Shown here: in pieces, positions 42,556-52,813 of the stretch | Layout: every line of letters starts with the position of its first letter | How positions within the stretch are numbered: position 1 is the stretch's first letter | Program-made: the position numbers and the translations under genes | Assembly (NCBI GenBank): GCA_030374805.1 | Contig: JARGSG010000012.1 | Coordinates: forward strand, 434,001 to 498,000 | Origin: Gracilaria gracilis | Taxonomy: Eukaryota; Rhodophyta; Florideophyceae; Gracilariales; Gracilariaceae | Direction of reading: 5' to 3' | DNA: 64,000 nucleotides | The notes under the pieces: model-generated | Told to the model about the DNA's origin: nothing | The model's input: the letters and a program-made list of their open reading frames with translations, nothing else | Databases searched by the model: none

Positions 42556-43584
42556 ATGTCCTTGTCCACTGTATACACCAGGGTGCATCCGCCTGTCTGC
42601 CGCCGACATCGCCATGCAACGCCGCCAGAGCCGCCGCCAATCGACTGGACGCGCATCAAGTCCACGTCGTTTGCCGCTGCCCTCGCTACTTTTCTGTCTC
42701 AAATCCCGTCCGCCCCACTGGATCTGGCCTCTAAGCTCGTCCAAAACCCGGCTAAATCGTCCCCCAACTCGCTGCCCCTCGCCATGGTACAGCTTCTCAA
42801 GCACCATTCTTTCCGCGAGATTGTGTCTGTTATCTCCATGGGCTGCTTGAAACGAGTGCCGACAAAGGCGTTGACCGTCGCGTTTTTCGAGCTCGGCACG
42901 CAACTTTTGATGAGACGTAATCGCGTGGAACACATTTCTTCGGCACAGCATCTCAACATTGCAACTCTTTCTGGCGTCATGGCCGTCATGTGTACATTTC
43001 CGTTGCATTCGTTGTACTATGCATCCAGAAAGGGTGTTACTTGTGCGCATGTTATGCAGGCGTATATTACAAGTCGTCGTGTCATGTTCTCCGGTGCAAT
43101 TCCGGCATTGGCAAGTACTGTACCAGCGGTTTTTGTAGATTATACAATCTACAAGTCGCTGCGCACCACAATCGATAATAACAGCAAATCATCAACCCCG
43201 TCCACAGTCAGTATTGTCGCGGCAGCAACAACAGCCAATCTGCTGGGTGGTGTGTTGGCAGAACCATTCAAAGCAGTCAGTCGCCGCGTGGCTGTCGAAT
43301 CAGTTAAGAACGTTTACTGTGGATCCGTTGCTGCTACTGCCAGCCAAATGTTTCAGGGCGGACTTGGAGAGTTTTGGAGAGGATATCAAAGAAGGATTGT
43401 TCGTTATGCAGTTTCAGCTGTCGTTAGCAAGACCGCCGTGAGACAGATTCGGCAGCCGAGACAGGATGGTCGCAAACTCGCTTTTGGCGACAAATTTGTG
43501 GTCTTGCCGGCGAGGAGACGTATCGGCTGTAACACATATTCTGTCTTGGCGTATTCCGTATTGCGGCCACTTCCCTTTCGATAA
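42556..43584 (+). CDS. divergent mitochondrial-carrier-like protein, 342 aa
   Basis: Six hydrophobic segments arranged as three repeats, each with a degraded carrier signature: SAPLDLASKLVQ (about residue 52), FPLHSLYYASRKG (about 157) and AEPFKAVSRRVAVE (about 235). Only the first keeps the canonical Px(D/E)xxx(K/R) triad; in the second the acidic residue is His, in the third Lys. The salt-bridge network that gates normal carriers is therefore incomplete. It resembles plant and algal chloroplast-envelope or mitochondrial SLC25 outliers. ATG 42556 is first in frame. Single exon. Transport function is uncertain. Confidence 0.6.
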   Translation: MSLSTVYTRVHPPVCRRHRHATPPEPPPIDWTRIKSTSFAAALATFLSQIPSAPLDLASKLVQNPAKSSPNSLPLAMVQLLKHHSFREIVSVISMGCLKRVPTKALTVAFFELGTQLLMRRNRVEHISSAQHLNIATLSGVMAVMCTFPLHSLYYASRKGVTCAHVMQAYITSRRVMFSGAIPALASTVPAVFVDYTIYKSLRTTIDNNSKSSTPSTVSIVAAATTANLLGGVLAEPFKAVSRRVAVESVKNVYCGSVAATASQMFQGGLGEFWRGYQRRIVRYAVSAVVSKTAVRQIRQPRQDGRKLAFGDKFVVLPARRRIGCNTYSVLAYSVLRPLPFR

Positions 43585-44345
43585 CAATTTTGGTCTCTTA
43601 CGAGCGTTTTCCTCAGTTAACTTAGCGACGGAAGTATATCTAGACCTATAACAGTAGCGGTCCTTGTATATGCCTCTTGTATGGCGATTTTGTTTCTGTA
43701 ACACATCTAATAACATGCTTTAGCAACTTCTCTGGCTCAAAAGCCCTGATCTTTAGGTTTCAAACGCAAATGAGGAGCCCTCTTCGATTCCCCAACTTGG
43801 AAACGATGCCGTATTGAACTCATCTGATCTTCATTGATCGGTCAACTTCACGAACCGAAACGACAGGATTCAATTTGAATCATTCAACTCGTGCTGCAAA
43901 TTTTGCATCTTCTCCGCACCAATCAAAAATCTGCAAGTGGAGCGCATTCAACCGTGAGCATCTTGGTCATCGGCGGAGCACCGATTCGGTGTCGGGGTTT
44001 CCTTCCCAGGCTGAGCACCATCAGCGGCTATGATGCAGTGAGATCAATCTCCATCTCAACTCGGAGCTGAATTCGGTCTTGTTCTACATTAGTAAAGAAA
44101 AGGGCTTTTGTGCATACTGAAATGATACGCACGGGGTCTTGGTATTGGGTCTTTTCAGCCATAGCATAACTAAGGCCTTCATGTAGGACAACACGCTTGA
44201 ATCGTTCACCTATTCAGAGAGATTGTGAGTGCAAGCGAGGTGAAGAACTTGAGTGCCTTTGGGTAGGTCTACAATAAGAAGGAAGAGCGCTACTTCTCCT
44301 CCAAGTAACAAAGAATCATTCTCTAGTATTCTTAAGATTGGCTCA
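43585..44345. other. intergenic, promoter side of the lumenal Trx-NHL gene
   Basis: 760 AT-leaning bases, no supported gene. The upstream part has several short direct repeats of ttcaactc/gaatcatt type. No clear TATA box. Confidence 0.3.
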
Positions 44346-46826
44346 ATGCTGTCTTTGCAGACTCCACAGGCCTTTGTCACACCTATTTCCAAAACAGGGT
44401 TCGCAAGCTCATTCCTTGCTTCCGTGGAAAGTATTCAGGAGTCCCAACGACCTCTGTATGAATCACCACGGAAGCTTCGCTCTACAAGAAGGACTGCAAT
44501 CATCGCGTGCAAGAGAGAGAGTGACGAGAATGAACTAAACAGGCGCGACGAGCGAGAGCTTTCCTCGCTCGCTATAACAAGAAGGCAAGCACTTCAAATC
44601 TCTAGCGGAGCTTTAGGATTTGCGACGCTGGGGGTGCTCTTCCGGTTGAAGGAACAATTTCGTCTCATTTCTCCCAAGGCGCTCTTATCGTCGCTCGGCC
44701 TGCCGCAAGCTCCAACCCGTTCTGGCGTTCAACCCGCGCTGGCAATCGATGAAGAGTCTCAACGATTTCAAGAGGCGTTTCAATACATTCAGAAGATTGA
44801 TTCAAGGCCTGCCGTAATGTGCCCAGACTTTCCGCGATCATCAGACTGGATAAATAGCCGTCCTCTGAGCTTATCAAAAGAGCTCAAAGGCAAGTTGGTG
44901 CTCTGTGATTTCTTCACGTATTGCTGCATTAATTGTCAACACGTTCTTCCTAAATTGCGACAGCTGGAAACAAAATATGGTGAGGACGGCAGCGGGGGGC
45001 TTGCGGTTATCGGTGTACATTCGGCGAAGTTCACGGCAGAACGAGAAACTGCCAATATTGCGGCCGCTGTAGAGAGGTACGACGTGCGCCATCCGGTCGT
45101 CAATGACGAACGAATGGCACTTTGGAATGGTCTTGGCATCAGCTCTTGGCCTACTCTGGCGTTGGTAGGACCGAAAGGTAATTTGCTTGCAGTATGGGCT
45201 GGGGAGAGACAAGAGAATGACATCGATGTAGTAATAGCCGCCGCTTTGGAATACTACTCGCCCATAATTGATCATCGCCCACTTCCCCCCGCTCCGAAGC
45301 GGAGCGCTTTTTTGAAACAACCATCAGAATCGCCATTGCGATACCCAGGGAAGGTCGCTCTTTCTACGGGCGGTGATCTTCTGTTCATTTCGGACTCGGG
45401 AAATAATCGAATTCTTGAAGTTGATGTGAAATCCCGGCGGGTGTTGCGAGCCTTTGGGAGCGGAGAAGCATCTTTAATTGACTCTGACGATCCTCTGAAG
45501 GCTGCTTTCCACTCCCCACAAGGCCTTGCCGAGTCTGACGGAATTCTGTACGTTGCCGATACAGAATCCCATGCTGTGCGTGCGGTTGATCTTCGATCCG
45601 GATCTGTCACGACATTAGGGGGTAATGGTGATCAAGGCTTTGATTATCAAGGGGGCAAGGTGGGAAAACTTCAACCACTATCGTCGCCATGGGATGTTGA
45701 GGTGGTTGGTGATTCACTGTTTTTGGCTATGGCTGGTACTCACCAGATTTGGAGCTTGCCGCTCGCCGACAAGAAGGGTTCCGTCTCAAGCGCGTGGCAA
45801 GTCTTCTCAGGAACTGGCAGAGAACTAGAAAAGAATTCGTCAAATGGCAGGCTTGCCGGATGGGCCCAACCGAGCCATCTGAGCGCATCGTCACAGGGTT
45901 CGATGTATGTGGCCGATAGTGAATCAAGCTCTATCCGAAGCATTGATATCCAGGGTCAGCAACATCCTACAAAAACTATTGCCGGTGGTGATGGCCTAAT
46001 AGCCGAAAACTTGTTTGCATACGGTGACAAGGAAGGACGGGGGGCAAGTGCGAGATTTCAACATCCCTTAGCGGTCTGTTACGATGAGAAGCGCAATTTG
46101 ATATATGTTGCTGACTCTTACAATCATCGAATCAAGGCTGTTGATGCGTCAGGTTCCGTTGAGGTTCTTTGTGGCAATGGTTCTCCTGGTATGCGCGACG
46201 GGGTCGGAAAAGAAGCCATGTTCTGGGAACCTGCAGGCCTCGCTCTTTCACCGAAAGGGGACAAACTTTATGTTTCAGATACGAACAATTTTGCAATTCG
46301 AGTCATTGATATTGAGAGCAACAAGGTGTCTACAATGTCGTTTGCTTCAGGAGTTCCTAAACTTCAGTTACAGGACACTGCGAAGCCTCTGATTCCGTAC
46401 CGAAGAAGGGCAGTGCAGATATCTTGCAACCCAGCAGCTCCTACCTCAACCATCAGTTTCGCGATTGGGCTGCCAGAGAGATCTCATTTTACACCCGGGA
46501 CAGTAAGCAGATACCAAGTGAATCTGAAGAATGAGCGAGTCGAAGGCAGCCCTGAAGCAGGCGTTACAATAATGAACAGCGGCATAGTGAAGCAGAACGG
46601 AAACTACGGTTCTTTCGCGGTTAACCTGTCTGACTATTCCGGTCCTTTGACGCTTTCAGATGTCATAGAGGTTGAAGCCGTAACATACTATTGCACAGAC
46701 GATGATGGCACCTGTCGCACCGAAGCTGATGTTTTCCAAATACCGCTCTCCAACGAAGCAGCGGCTAGGAATCAGGTGGCTCACAAAATTGTTCCACGAA
46801 GACCAAAGAGTGCTCCGACAGCATGA
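44346..46826 (+). CDS. thylakoid-lumen thioredoxin-like/NHL-propeller protein (SOQ1/NHLRC2-like), 826 aa
   Basis: First ATG 44346; the frame is open 31 codons up from GTG only. The N-terminus looks like a plastid transit peptide, followed by a twin-arginine signal (ITRRQALQISSGALGFATLG, RR at 79-80) and an ALA cleavage-type site at about 131-133, so the mature protein should be lumenal. It has a thioredoxin-like domain with DFFTYCCINCQHVLP (CCINC at about 193-197), the unusual motif of SOQ1 and NHLRC2, then six NHL blades (SDSGNNRI, ADTESHAV, AMAGTHQI, ADSESSSI, ADSYNHRI, SDTNNFAI) and a C-terminal beta-rich domain. The stromal HAD phosphatase domain and membrane anchor of plant SOQ1 are absent. 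Plant SOQ1 restrains a slow antenna quenching; a redox role in the lumen is inferred here. Confidence 0.85.
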   Translation: MLSLQTPQAFVTPISKTGFASSFLASVESIQESQRPLYESPRKLRSTRRTAIIACKRESDENELNRRDERELSSLAITRRQALQISSGALGFATLGVLFRLKEQFRLISPKALLSSLGLPQAPTRSGVQPALAIDEESQRFQEAFQYIQKIDSRPAVMCPDFPRSSDWINSRPLSLSKELKGKLVLCDFFTYCCINCQHVLPKLRQLETKYGEDGSGGLAVIGVHSAKFTAERETANIAAAVERYDVRHPVVNDERMALWNGLGISSWPTLALVGPKGNLLAVWAGERQENDIDVVIAAALEYYSPIIDHRPLPPAPKRSAFLKQPSESPLRYPGKVALSTGGDLLFISDSGNNRILEVDVKSRRVLRAFGSGEASLIDSDDPLKAAFHSPQGLAESDGILYVADTESHAVRAVDLRSGSVTTLGGNGDQGFDYQGGKVGKLQPLSSPWDVEVVGDSLFLAMAGTHQIWSLPLADKKGSVSSAWQVFSGTGRELEKNSSNGRLAGWAQPSHLSASSQGSMYVADSESSSIRSIDIQGQQHPTKTIAGGDGLIAENLFAYGDKEGRGASARFQHPLAVCYDEKRNLIYVADSYNHRIKAVDASGSVEVLCGNGSPGMRDGVGKEAMFWEPAGLALSPKGDKLYVSDTNNFAIRVIDIESNKVSTMSFASGVPKLQLQDTAKPLIPYRRRAVQISCNPAAPTSTISFAIGLPERSHFTPGTVSRYQVNLKNERVEGSPEAGVTIMNSGIVKQNGNYGSFAVNLSDYSGPLTLSDVIEVEAVTYYCTDDDGTCRTEADVFQIPLSNEAAARNQVAHKIVPRRPKSAPTA

Positions 46827-47023
46827 TGAACGAATGCAGAAACTTGCTCTAGTAAATGCCTAGCTAGAACTTGGTGTTGCACACCAGATGGGGCCAAGCG
46901 AACCAAATTAGTGAACACGAGTTCCTTAGCGCAGAAACGCCGACCAGCATCGTATGCTTGGCTCGGTATATGTATTTAGTCCGCTACTATAAGGTTGTTT
47001 CACATGCATATCCCAAGAGGTAG

Positions 47024-47967
47024 TTAGAAAGCCTTGATAACTGTGACGTCAAAGTATAAAGTGGCATTGCGGGGAATGCCGGGAGGCGGATTTCGTCCGT
47101 ATGCCAGATCGGGAGGAACAATTAGGTGACGCTCTCCACCTTCGCGCATACCACTCACGCCGATATCGAATCCTTTCACACATTCACCCACACCAAGGCG
47201 GAATTTGAACGGCTTTCGTGCCTCAGCCTTGTCAACTACCTTCCCGTTTTCTAATCTCAGGGTGTACTTCAAGGCTACATTCTTTCCTTGCACAACTTTT
47301 TTCCCGGAGCCAATAATGATATCCTGAAACTTAAGTCCAGACCGATGATTCACAACAGGCAAACCTCCACTTCGTTTTCTCGCGACCACTTTCTTGTCTG
47401 CGTCTTCTCCATTTCCAGAGTCCTCCGCATCGTCCGCACTAGGAGAATCACCATCATCATCAGATATACTACTACCTTCACTGTCACTCCCACCAAACTC
47501 GACGTCCACGCCCATGATTCCGCCATCAAGATCCATGTCCTCTTCCTCACTTTCTTCGTACTCAGCAAAATATTCGCTTCCGACAACGTGAACCACAGCT
47601 CCAGCGGCAGATTTACCAGCAATGGTAAGGCCAAGTCGGGAAGTAAGTATTAGGTCAAGTTGGATGTTTTCAGACCGTGAGGACAGAACCGCAAGAGCAA
47701 CTCGTTTCAATTTTTGTTCGGAAGCAGGTCCTTCTTCGCTATTAGGCTTCAGGACTTCCAAGATAACTCGAGCATTTTCTTTCTTTGGATGTTTCACAAG
47801 ACATGCCTTTCAATGCGAAGGAAAAATACAATACACAAGCCGTTAGCACGAGCCGAAGACCTTTGAGGGTTTCTGCAACTTACATTACTGAGTGAAACAT
47901 GTCTTTCGGAGGACGCATCTACCCAAACCACTTTCCTCGGCTTGACTTCAACACCAACAAATGACAT
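47024..47967 (-). CDS. nucleoplasmin-like FKBP prolyl isomerase, about 284 aa
   Basis: Nuclear histone-chaperone-type FKBP (yeast Fpr3/4, plant FKBP53 group). The main exon ends at 47024 and begins at about 47807 (NACLVKHPKKEN). A first exon of about 28 codons (MSFVGVEVK...HVSLSN) lies at about 47885-47967, with donor GTAAGT and an intron of about 77 bases; I am unsure of one base in that exon. The N-terminal NPL domain is followed by two acidic tracts (EESEEEDMDLD and SDSEGSSISDDDGD), a basic link, then the FKBP domain (GLKFQDIIIGSGKKVVQGK, FRLGVGECVKGFDIGVSGM, LIVPPDLAYG). Active-site Tyr, Phe, Asp and Trp positions are partly conserved; the Trp position reads C-V-K-G-F-D. Convergent with the lumenal protein gene, 197 bases apart. 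Confidence 0.85.
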
Positions 47968-48664
47968 CTTGAATTAGTCTCTATGGGTAGCTCTAGTTTG
48001 CGGGTAGAGCAGCGTGTGGACCGTGAAAAGGAACCCTCTCCCGAGATATTGATGCCTCAAGTTCCTCCTATCTAAAACTTCTCTTTGCTTCACCTACTCG
48101 AAGTGAAAGCTATCCAGACTTCCACCTTGGAAGAACAACTGAGTTGGTGTTGCTCCGCCGGCGCACAATTTGGCAGTTCGAAGAAGGAATTGGGATCAAC
48201 TAATAATTTTCGTATTGGTTTGGGAATAAAGTGAATAACATTAGCACCCGGAATAATGCAGGCCGTTCAGAAAATTATTCTGGGCATCCTAATTTGTTTA
48301 GGCGAGCTGATTAACCCATGACCAACCAGTTGGGGGTCGTCAATGACGACTCGTCATTGGGAAATTGGGTCCTTGTTGCTGATTGCATAAGTTCTTGTTC
48401 ACCTTCACTCGCGTTTAGAGAAGCACGGCTTGTTGCAGATGTCTCTTTGAGCAACTCTGTTCTAGACGTTTAGTTTCGAGTCGTTGATCCAGATCATTCC
48501 TGGGCCGATTGGAGAGCTTCAAGCCGAAAACTACACAGGGTAAGAAATCAGCAACAATTACGAGCCGAAACTCTCTGAGAAACAATTAGTTACGCTAACC
48601 ATTGAACTATTGGACATTCAACTGCAAGAAAGTCTTCAACACAGCTGCTTGCTCCGTCAAAAAA
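47968..48664. promoter_or_regulatory. divergent promoter region of FKBP and PDI genes
   Basis: 700 AT-rich bases between the two ATGs. An inverted pair cgtcaatgacga/tcgtcattg occurs near 48338-48360. No gene supported. Confidence 0.35.
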
Positions 48665-49999
48665 ATGGCTGGGAAACAGAACACATTCGTTGCTTCAGTG
48701 GTGCTTCTTTCTGCCTTGATATCGTTCTCGCAGGCGTATTATTATAACGATGTAACCCCTGCAGATTTCGACGCTCTTCTTGATCCAAAGAAAGCATCCA
48801 TCATGGTCGAGTTTTATGCTCCATGGTGCGGACATGTAAGTTCTTTTTCGACACCACAAAATGCAATAGTCATATCTTCTAACATCTTCTGAAAGTGCAA
48901 AAGTCTGGCACCAGAATACCAGAAATTAGGTGAGACGTTTGAGCGATCGAAAGATGTCGTCATCGCTCAAGTTGACGCTGATGCGCACAAAGAGCTGGCT
49001 GAGCGTTTCAAGGTTACAGGGTTTCCCACCCTGAAATGGGTTCAGCAAGGTTCTACCTTTGAAGACGCGGAGGATGTCAGAAGTTCACGGACTGCTTCGG
49101 CGTTGCTTGACTATGTCAACGAAAAGACTGGCGTTCAGAAGAAGCTCAAGGGCATGAAAGATAACACTGTTGAGCTTAGCCCAAGCAACTTCGAAAAAGT
49201 GACGGCGAGCTCGGATCATCATACTCTTGTGGCATTCGTGGAACCAAGGTACGTTTTCCTGATATCCCTATGGGACCGAGTGTCGCAACCAAGTTCATAA
49301 TGCATGTTCCCTAACGACTGGCTATACTGCGTACCAATGATTCTTTTTGAGTTTTTAGCCAAGCTGTACGTGGTTTCCTTCCCGTTCTACACCTCAGTTT
49401 ATCAATCAAGCATACTAACAGATTGACGAATTCAGTGCAAAGTTGCGTTGCAAATTTGGAAGAAGATTGCCGATCTCTTCTCGGAAGACAAGGAAGTAGT
49501 TATTGCCACGTTAGATGCGGACAAGTTTGGACAGATCGCCAGAGAACAAAGAGTGTCCACGTTCCCAACCTTCAAGTATTATGGAAAGGAGGGTGATCAA
49601 GTGTATGAAGGGGAACCAACCATAGAGGCACTTATGGGATTCATAAACAAGTTGACAGGCATGGATATCTCTATCGATGGCGTGATCCCTTCGGCTGGCA
49701 AGATTCTTGAGATAGCAGAGCAAGTGAAGTCCTTCATCAAAGCTGAAACTGTGGAAGAACGGACAAAGTTGATAGATACGTGCAGGGCAACTGTGGAAAC
49801 ACTCGACGCGAGAGCTAAGGAAAACTTTAACTACTACTCCAAGGTGTTCAAGAAGATAGCCGACAAAGGCATTGAATACATCAGCAAAGAAAAGGCTCGA
49901 CTCATGTCGCTTCTTGAAGATGCGGACAACTTACAACAAGCCCAGCGAAGGAAGTTCATGAGGAAACTGAATGTTCTCGAGGACTTTACCGAGCTCTGA
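48665..49999 (+). CDS. protein disulfide isomerase with ERp29-like C-terminal domain
   Basis: ER oxidoreductase or chaperone. Exon 1 is 48665-48835: signal peptide, then the start of thioredoxin domain 1 up to APWCGH. Intron 48836-48895 (60 bases, GTAAGT...AAAG). Exon 2 begins at 48896 with C-K, completing the CGHC active site, and runs to about 49249. The last exon runs from about 49436 to TGA 49999. The second domain has EPRCK in place of CGHC, so only one active site remains. The ERp29-type helical D domain follows (VEERTKLIDTCR to EDFTEL), as in plant PDIL2 and Dictyostelium PDI. No KDEL-like end is visible, as in other D-domain PDIs. The second intron (about 49250-49435) has GTACG and CAG borders, but these do not join in phase; see findings. 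Confidence 0.88.
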
Positions 50000-50967
50000 T
50001 CAAGAACACCTGAACCACCGCACGCTTTGTACCCAAGGAGAGGCACTTCGAGCGAAGACAAAACACAGTACAGTTCTGTATCTGTGAGATACAGGTATCA
50101 GCATGTAAAGCGTCAGGACTTCCATCATCGGTTTATGAACGTCATACATACTATTTAGAGCTTCATTCTACTACCTAACGCGCTTTTCACAAGAACGCAA
50201 TGCAATTGAAACTAACAATCTCACAGCAAGAGGCACAATTCAGGTGTCTCGGGGTTTTTCCTCGACTGCACGTCCTGTTTTTGACATGGTAGCACAGCAG
50301 GTTGCTTTAGACGAAACAGGATGGTTCAACACCATGTCTTCGAATACCGGTTACAATACAACGGTCCCAAGCAAGAATACTAGCCCTGAAATAGACGAGG
50401 ATGCAACGCACTTGGAGTAGGCTAAGCGATTAGTATTTCAATCACGCAGCTCTGAATACTCGAACAGAGGCGTTGATATCCACCTGACCTTTTCTGGTAC
50501 TAGTCTGTAGGCTGACGTTTGGTTGCAAGCGTATTCTCTACATAGATGGTACATGCGCTGCGCCTTTCGTAGGTTGCGCAGACTTATACAAGATGATACG
50601 TAGATCACTGAACAGGATACTTGAAATCGTCGAAATATGGGAAAGGAAAAGTAATATTGGTTGCAAGTAGGATGAGGTTGCAACTCTGCCCGAAGACGAT
50701 GAAGCCAGACAGGTGCCCTGTAGGCACCACAGCGCTTTCAGAAACGCGTATCAGCACAGATATCCGACGGTTTAACCAAGCAAGCACTCCTCGAGAGACG
50801 TTAATAACTTCTCGATGAAATCAAAGACAACACGACCTGGTGCGGCCGCCAGAGCACGTATATAGGTTTGGGACCGATTGACGAACAGAAAAGAGTCTTC
50901 GAAGCTTTCCCATTCCTGGACAATTAGAGTACCCTTGTTTCTTTCTCTGACGTCGCGATGTTGTGCT
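50000..50967. other. convergent spacer, no supported gene
   Basis: About 970 bases between the PDI and sorbitol-dehydrogenase-like 3' ends. Short frames only. A small palindrome ctgtatctgtgagatacag occurs near 50076-50094. Confidence 0.35.
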
Positions 50968-52813
50968 TCAGGAATCGCGGTCACCCCATGCTATGGTAGG
51001 GTTCGGTTGTGGTGGTGGTGTGGGAACCGGAACCGGAGGTACTGTCGTAGCCGCAGCGGCAGACATTGCGATTTGTACAGCAGGAACCGAACCGACCGTC
51101 GCCACCGACGCAACCTGAGACGGTAAAGATGTTGGTAACGATGTATTCAGTCCAGTTTGAATAGTGTTTGGGATGTTTGGTAAGGAGGTCGCGATAGATG
51201 GCGCAACGTTCGTCGCCTGAGAGCTGACGGGCTGTGTTGGTTGAGGGGTGCAGTCTATGATGACCTTAAGAGCCTTGGTCGCTCGGTTTCGTGCAGCTTC
51301 AAACGCATCCAATGCATCGAGCATCTTAAAGCGGTGCGTGACAAGCCTTTTCAAGTTGACCTTTCCAGAGTGGACAAGGTCCAGCGCTACAGGGTACGTG
51401 TTGCAGTAACGGAAGACGCCGCGGACGTCGATTTCGCGAATTCCAATTTCCAACACAGGTAAAGCAACCTCAGGCCGGCCCATTCCCACAAGTACGACTA
51501 CTCCACCTTGTTTCGCACCATAAACGCAAGCCTTAATCGCAGGATCCATCCCGGATGCTTCAATACACACATCGGCGTGCATCCCTTCCACAGAAACCTT
51601 TGGATCGGCTTCGCTGTGCGTCAGAATCGCCCTGCTAGCACCAAGCTCCTTGGCCACTTGGAGTCGATCCGTATCGACGTCGAGAATTGATATTTGAGAG
51701 GCACCTGAAGCCTTGGCCGCAAGCATACACATAAGACCAATTGGCCCTGCGCCGGTAATAAGCACGGTAGAGCCCAGCGTGACACCTCCGCGACGACAAG
51801 CATGAATACCGACGGAGAGGGGTTCGAAAAGGGCAGCTTCGTCGAAGGAAATCATGGGGGAAAGTCTGTATAGAAAGCGAGCGGGGTGAACAATAAAATG
51901 AGCCAGGGAACCATTGACAGGAGGGGTGGCAGCAAACTTGACATGGGGACAGAGGTTGTAACGACCGCCTCTGCACAAACTGCATCCACTGCAAGGAACG
52001 CCAGGCTCAATTGCAACGCGATCTCCCTCCTCGACGTTGGTTACATTCTCACCAACAAGGCGCACGACGCCGGACCCTTCGTGGCCAAGGATCATGGGCT
52101 TGTCGATTATAAAGTCGCCAATGCGACCGTTTGTCCAGTAGTGCACATCCTGCAGAACAAGAAATGAAATGCGCGGTCAGAATTGAGGAGTTGACATGGT
52201 GAGGGCAACGAGCAAGCAGCAAACAAGAACTTACCGACCCACAGATACCAACGGATCGCATGGCGACAAGCACATGCCCTTCCGGAATAGCCGGAATGGG
52301 GACTTTTTCAATGCGCAAGTCACCAGCACCGTGTAGCACGATAGCCTTATTTTCAACGCCGTCGACGTTAAGGTGGGCGTTAGCCTTAAGAAGGCCGTCA
52401 TACTTGAGTCGTTTAGACGGGTCCACAGCGTTGGCGCCGGACTGTCGTTTGCGAAAGCGCGCCGGGTGACGTTCATACACAGCCTTCTGCGAGGCAGGGA
52501 TCTTGTCGCACTCAAGAATGTGGTTCTTCATGGTCTCAATCTTACCGCGAATTCTGGTTTCAATGTCGGCCTTGAGACAGTATCGACAGTTTGCAATGCG
52601 GAACTTGGATTCCTCACCGTTGACGGTCTGCCACATGCCAGCATCGGCGAAGAAAATCCATTCAGGCGAGCGCTTGGAGCGATTGCGAATGCGGTTCTGA
52701 CAGGCAAGCTTGACGAGATTAGGGTCGAGTTCACCCTCTGGCGCGTCATCTTGGGGTGCGGTGGGCATGGACATGGGCTGGGACATGTGTTGCGGCATGG
52801 GTTGCTGCGCCAT
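50968..52813 (-). CDS. BED-type zinc finger fused to sorbitol/polyol dehydrogenase, 586 aa
   Basis: Exon 1 is 52813-52235 and exon 2 is 52149-50968. The 85-base intron (GTAAGT...CTGCAG) restores GICGSDVHYW in phase. Start ATG 52813 (MAQQPMPQHM). Residues about 48-105 form a BED-like finger: EWIFF aromatic motif, CRYC (C76, C79), then NHILEC (H98, C102). A basic RKRQ...KRLKYD patch (about 120-140) resembles an NLS. From about 155 comes a complete zinc MDR dehydrogenase of the sorbitol dehydrogenase type: catalytic GICGSDVHYW, GHEGSG, four structural cysteines in PCSGCSLCRGGRYNLC, Rossmann GAGPIGLM. A Pro/Thr/Val-rich tail of about 80 residues ends the protein. The finger and the enzyme start lie in one uninterrupted exon. 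The enzyme should oxidise polyols with NAD; the finger suggests DNA binding or nuclear location, which is inference. Confidence 0.88.
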
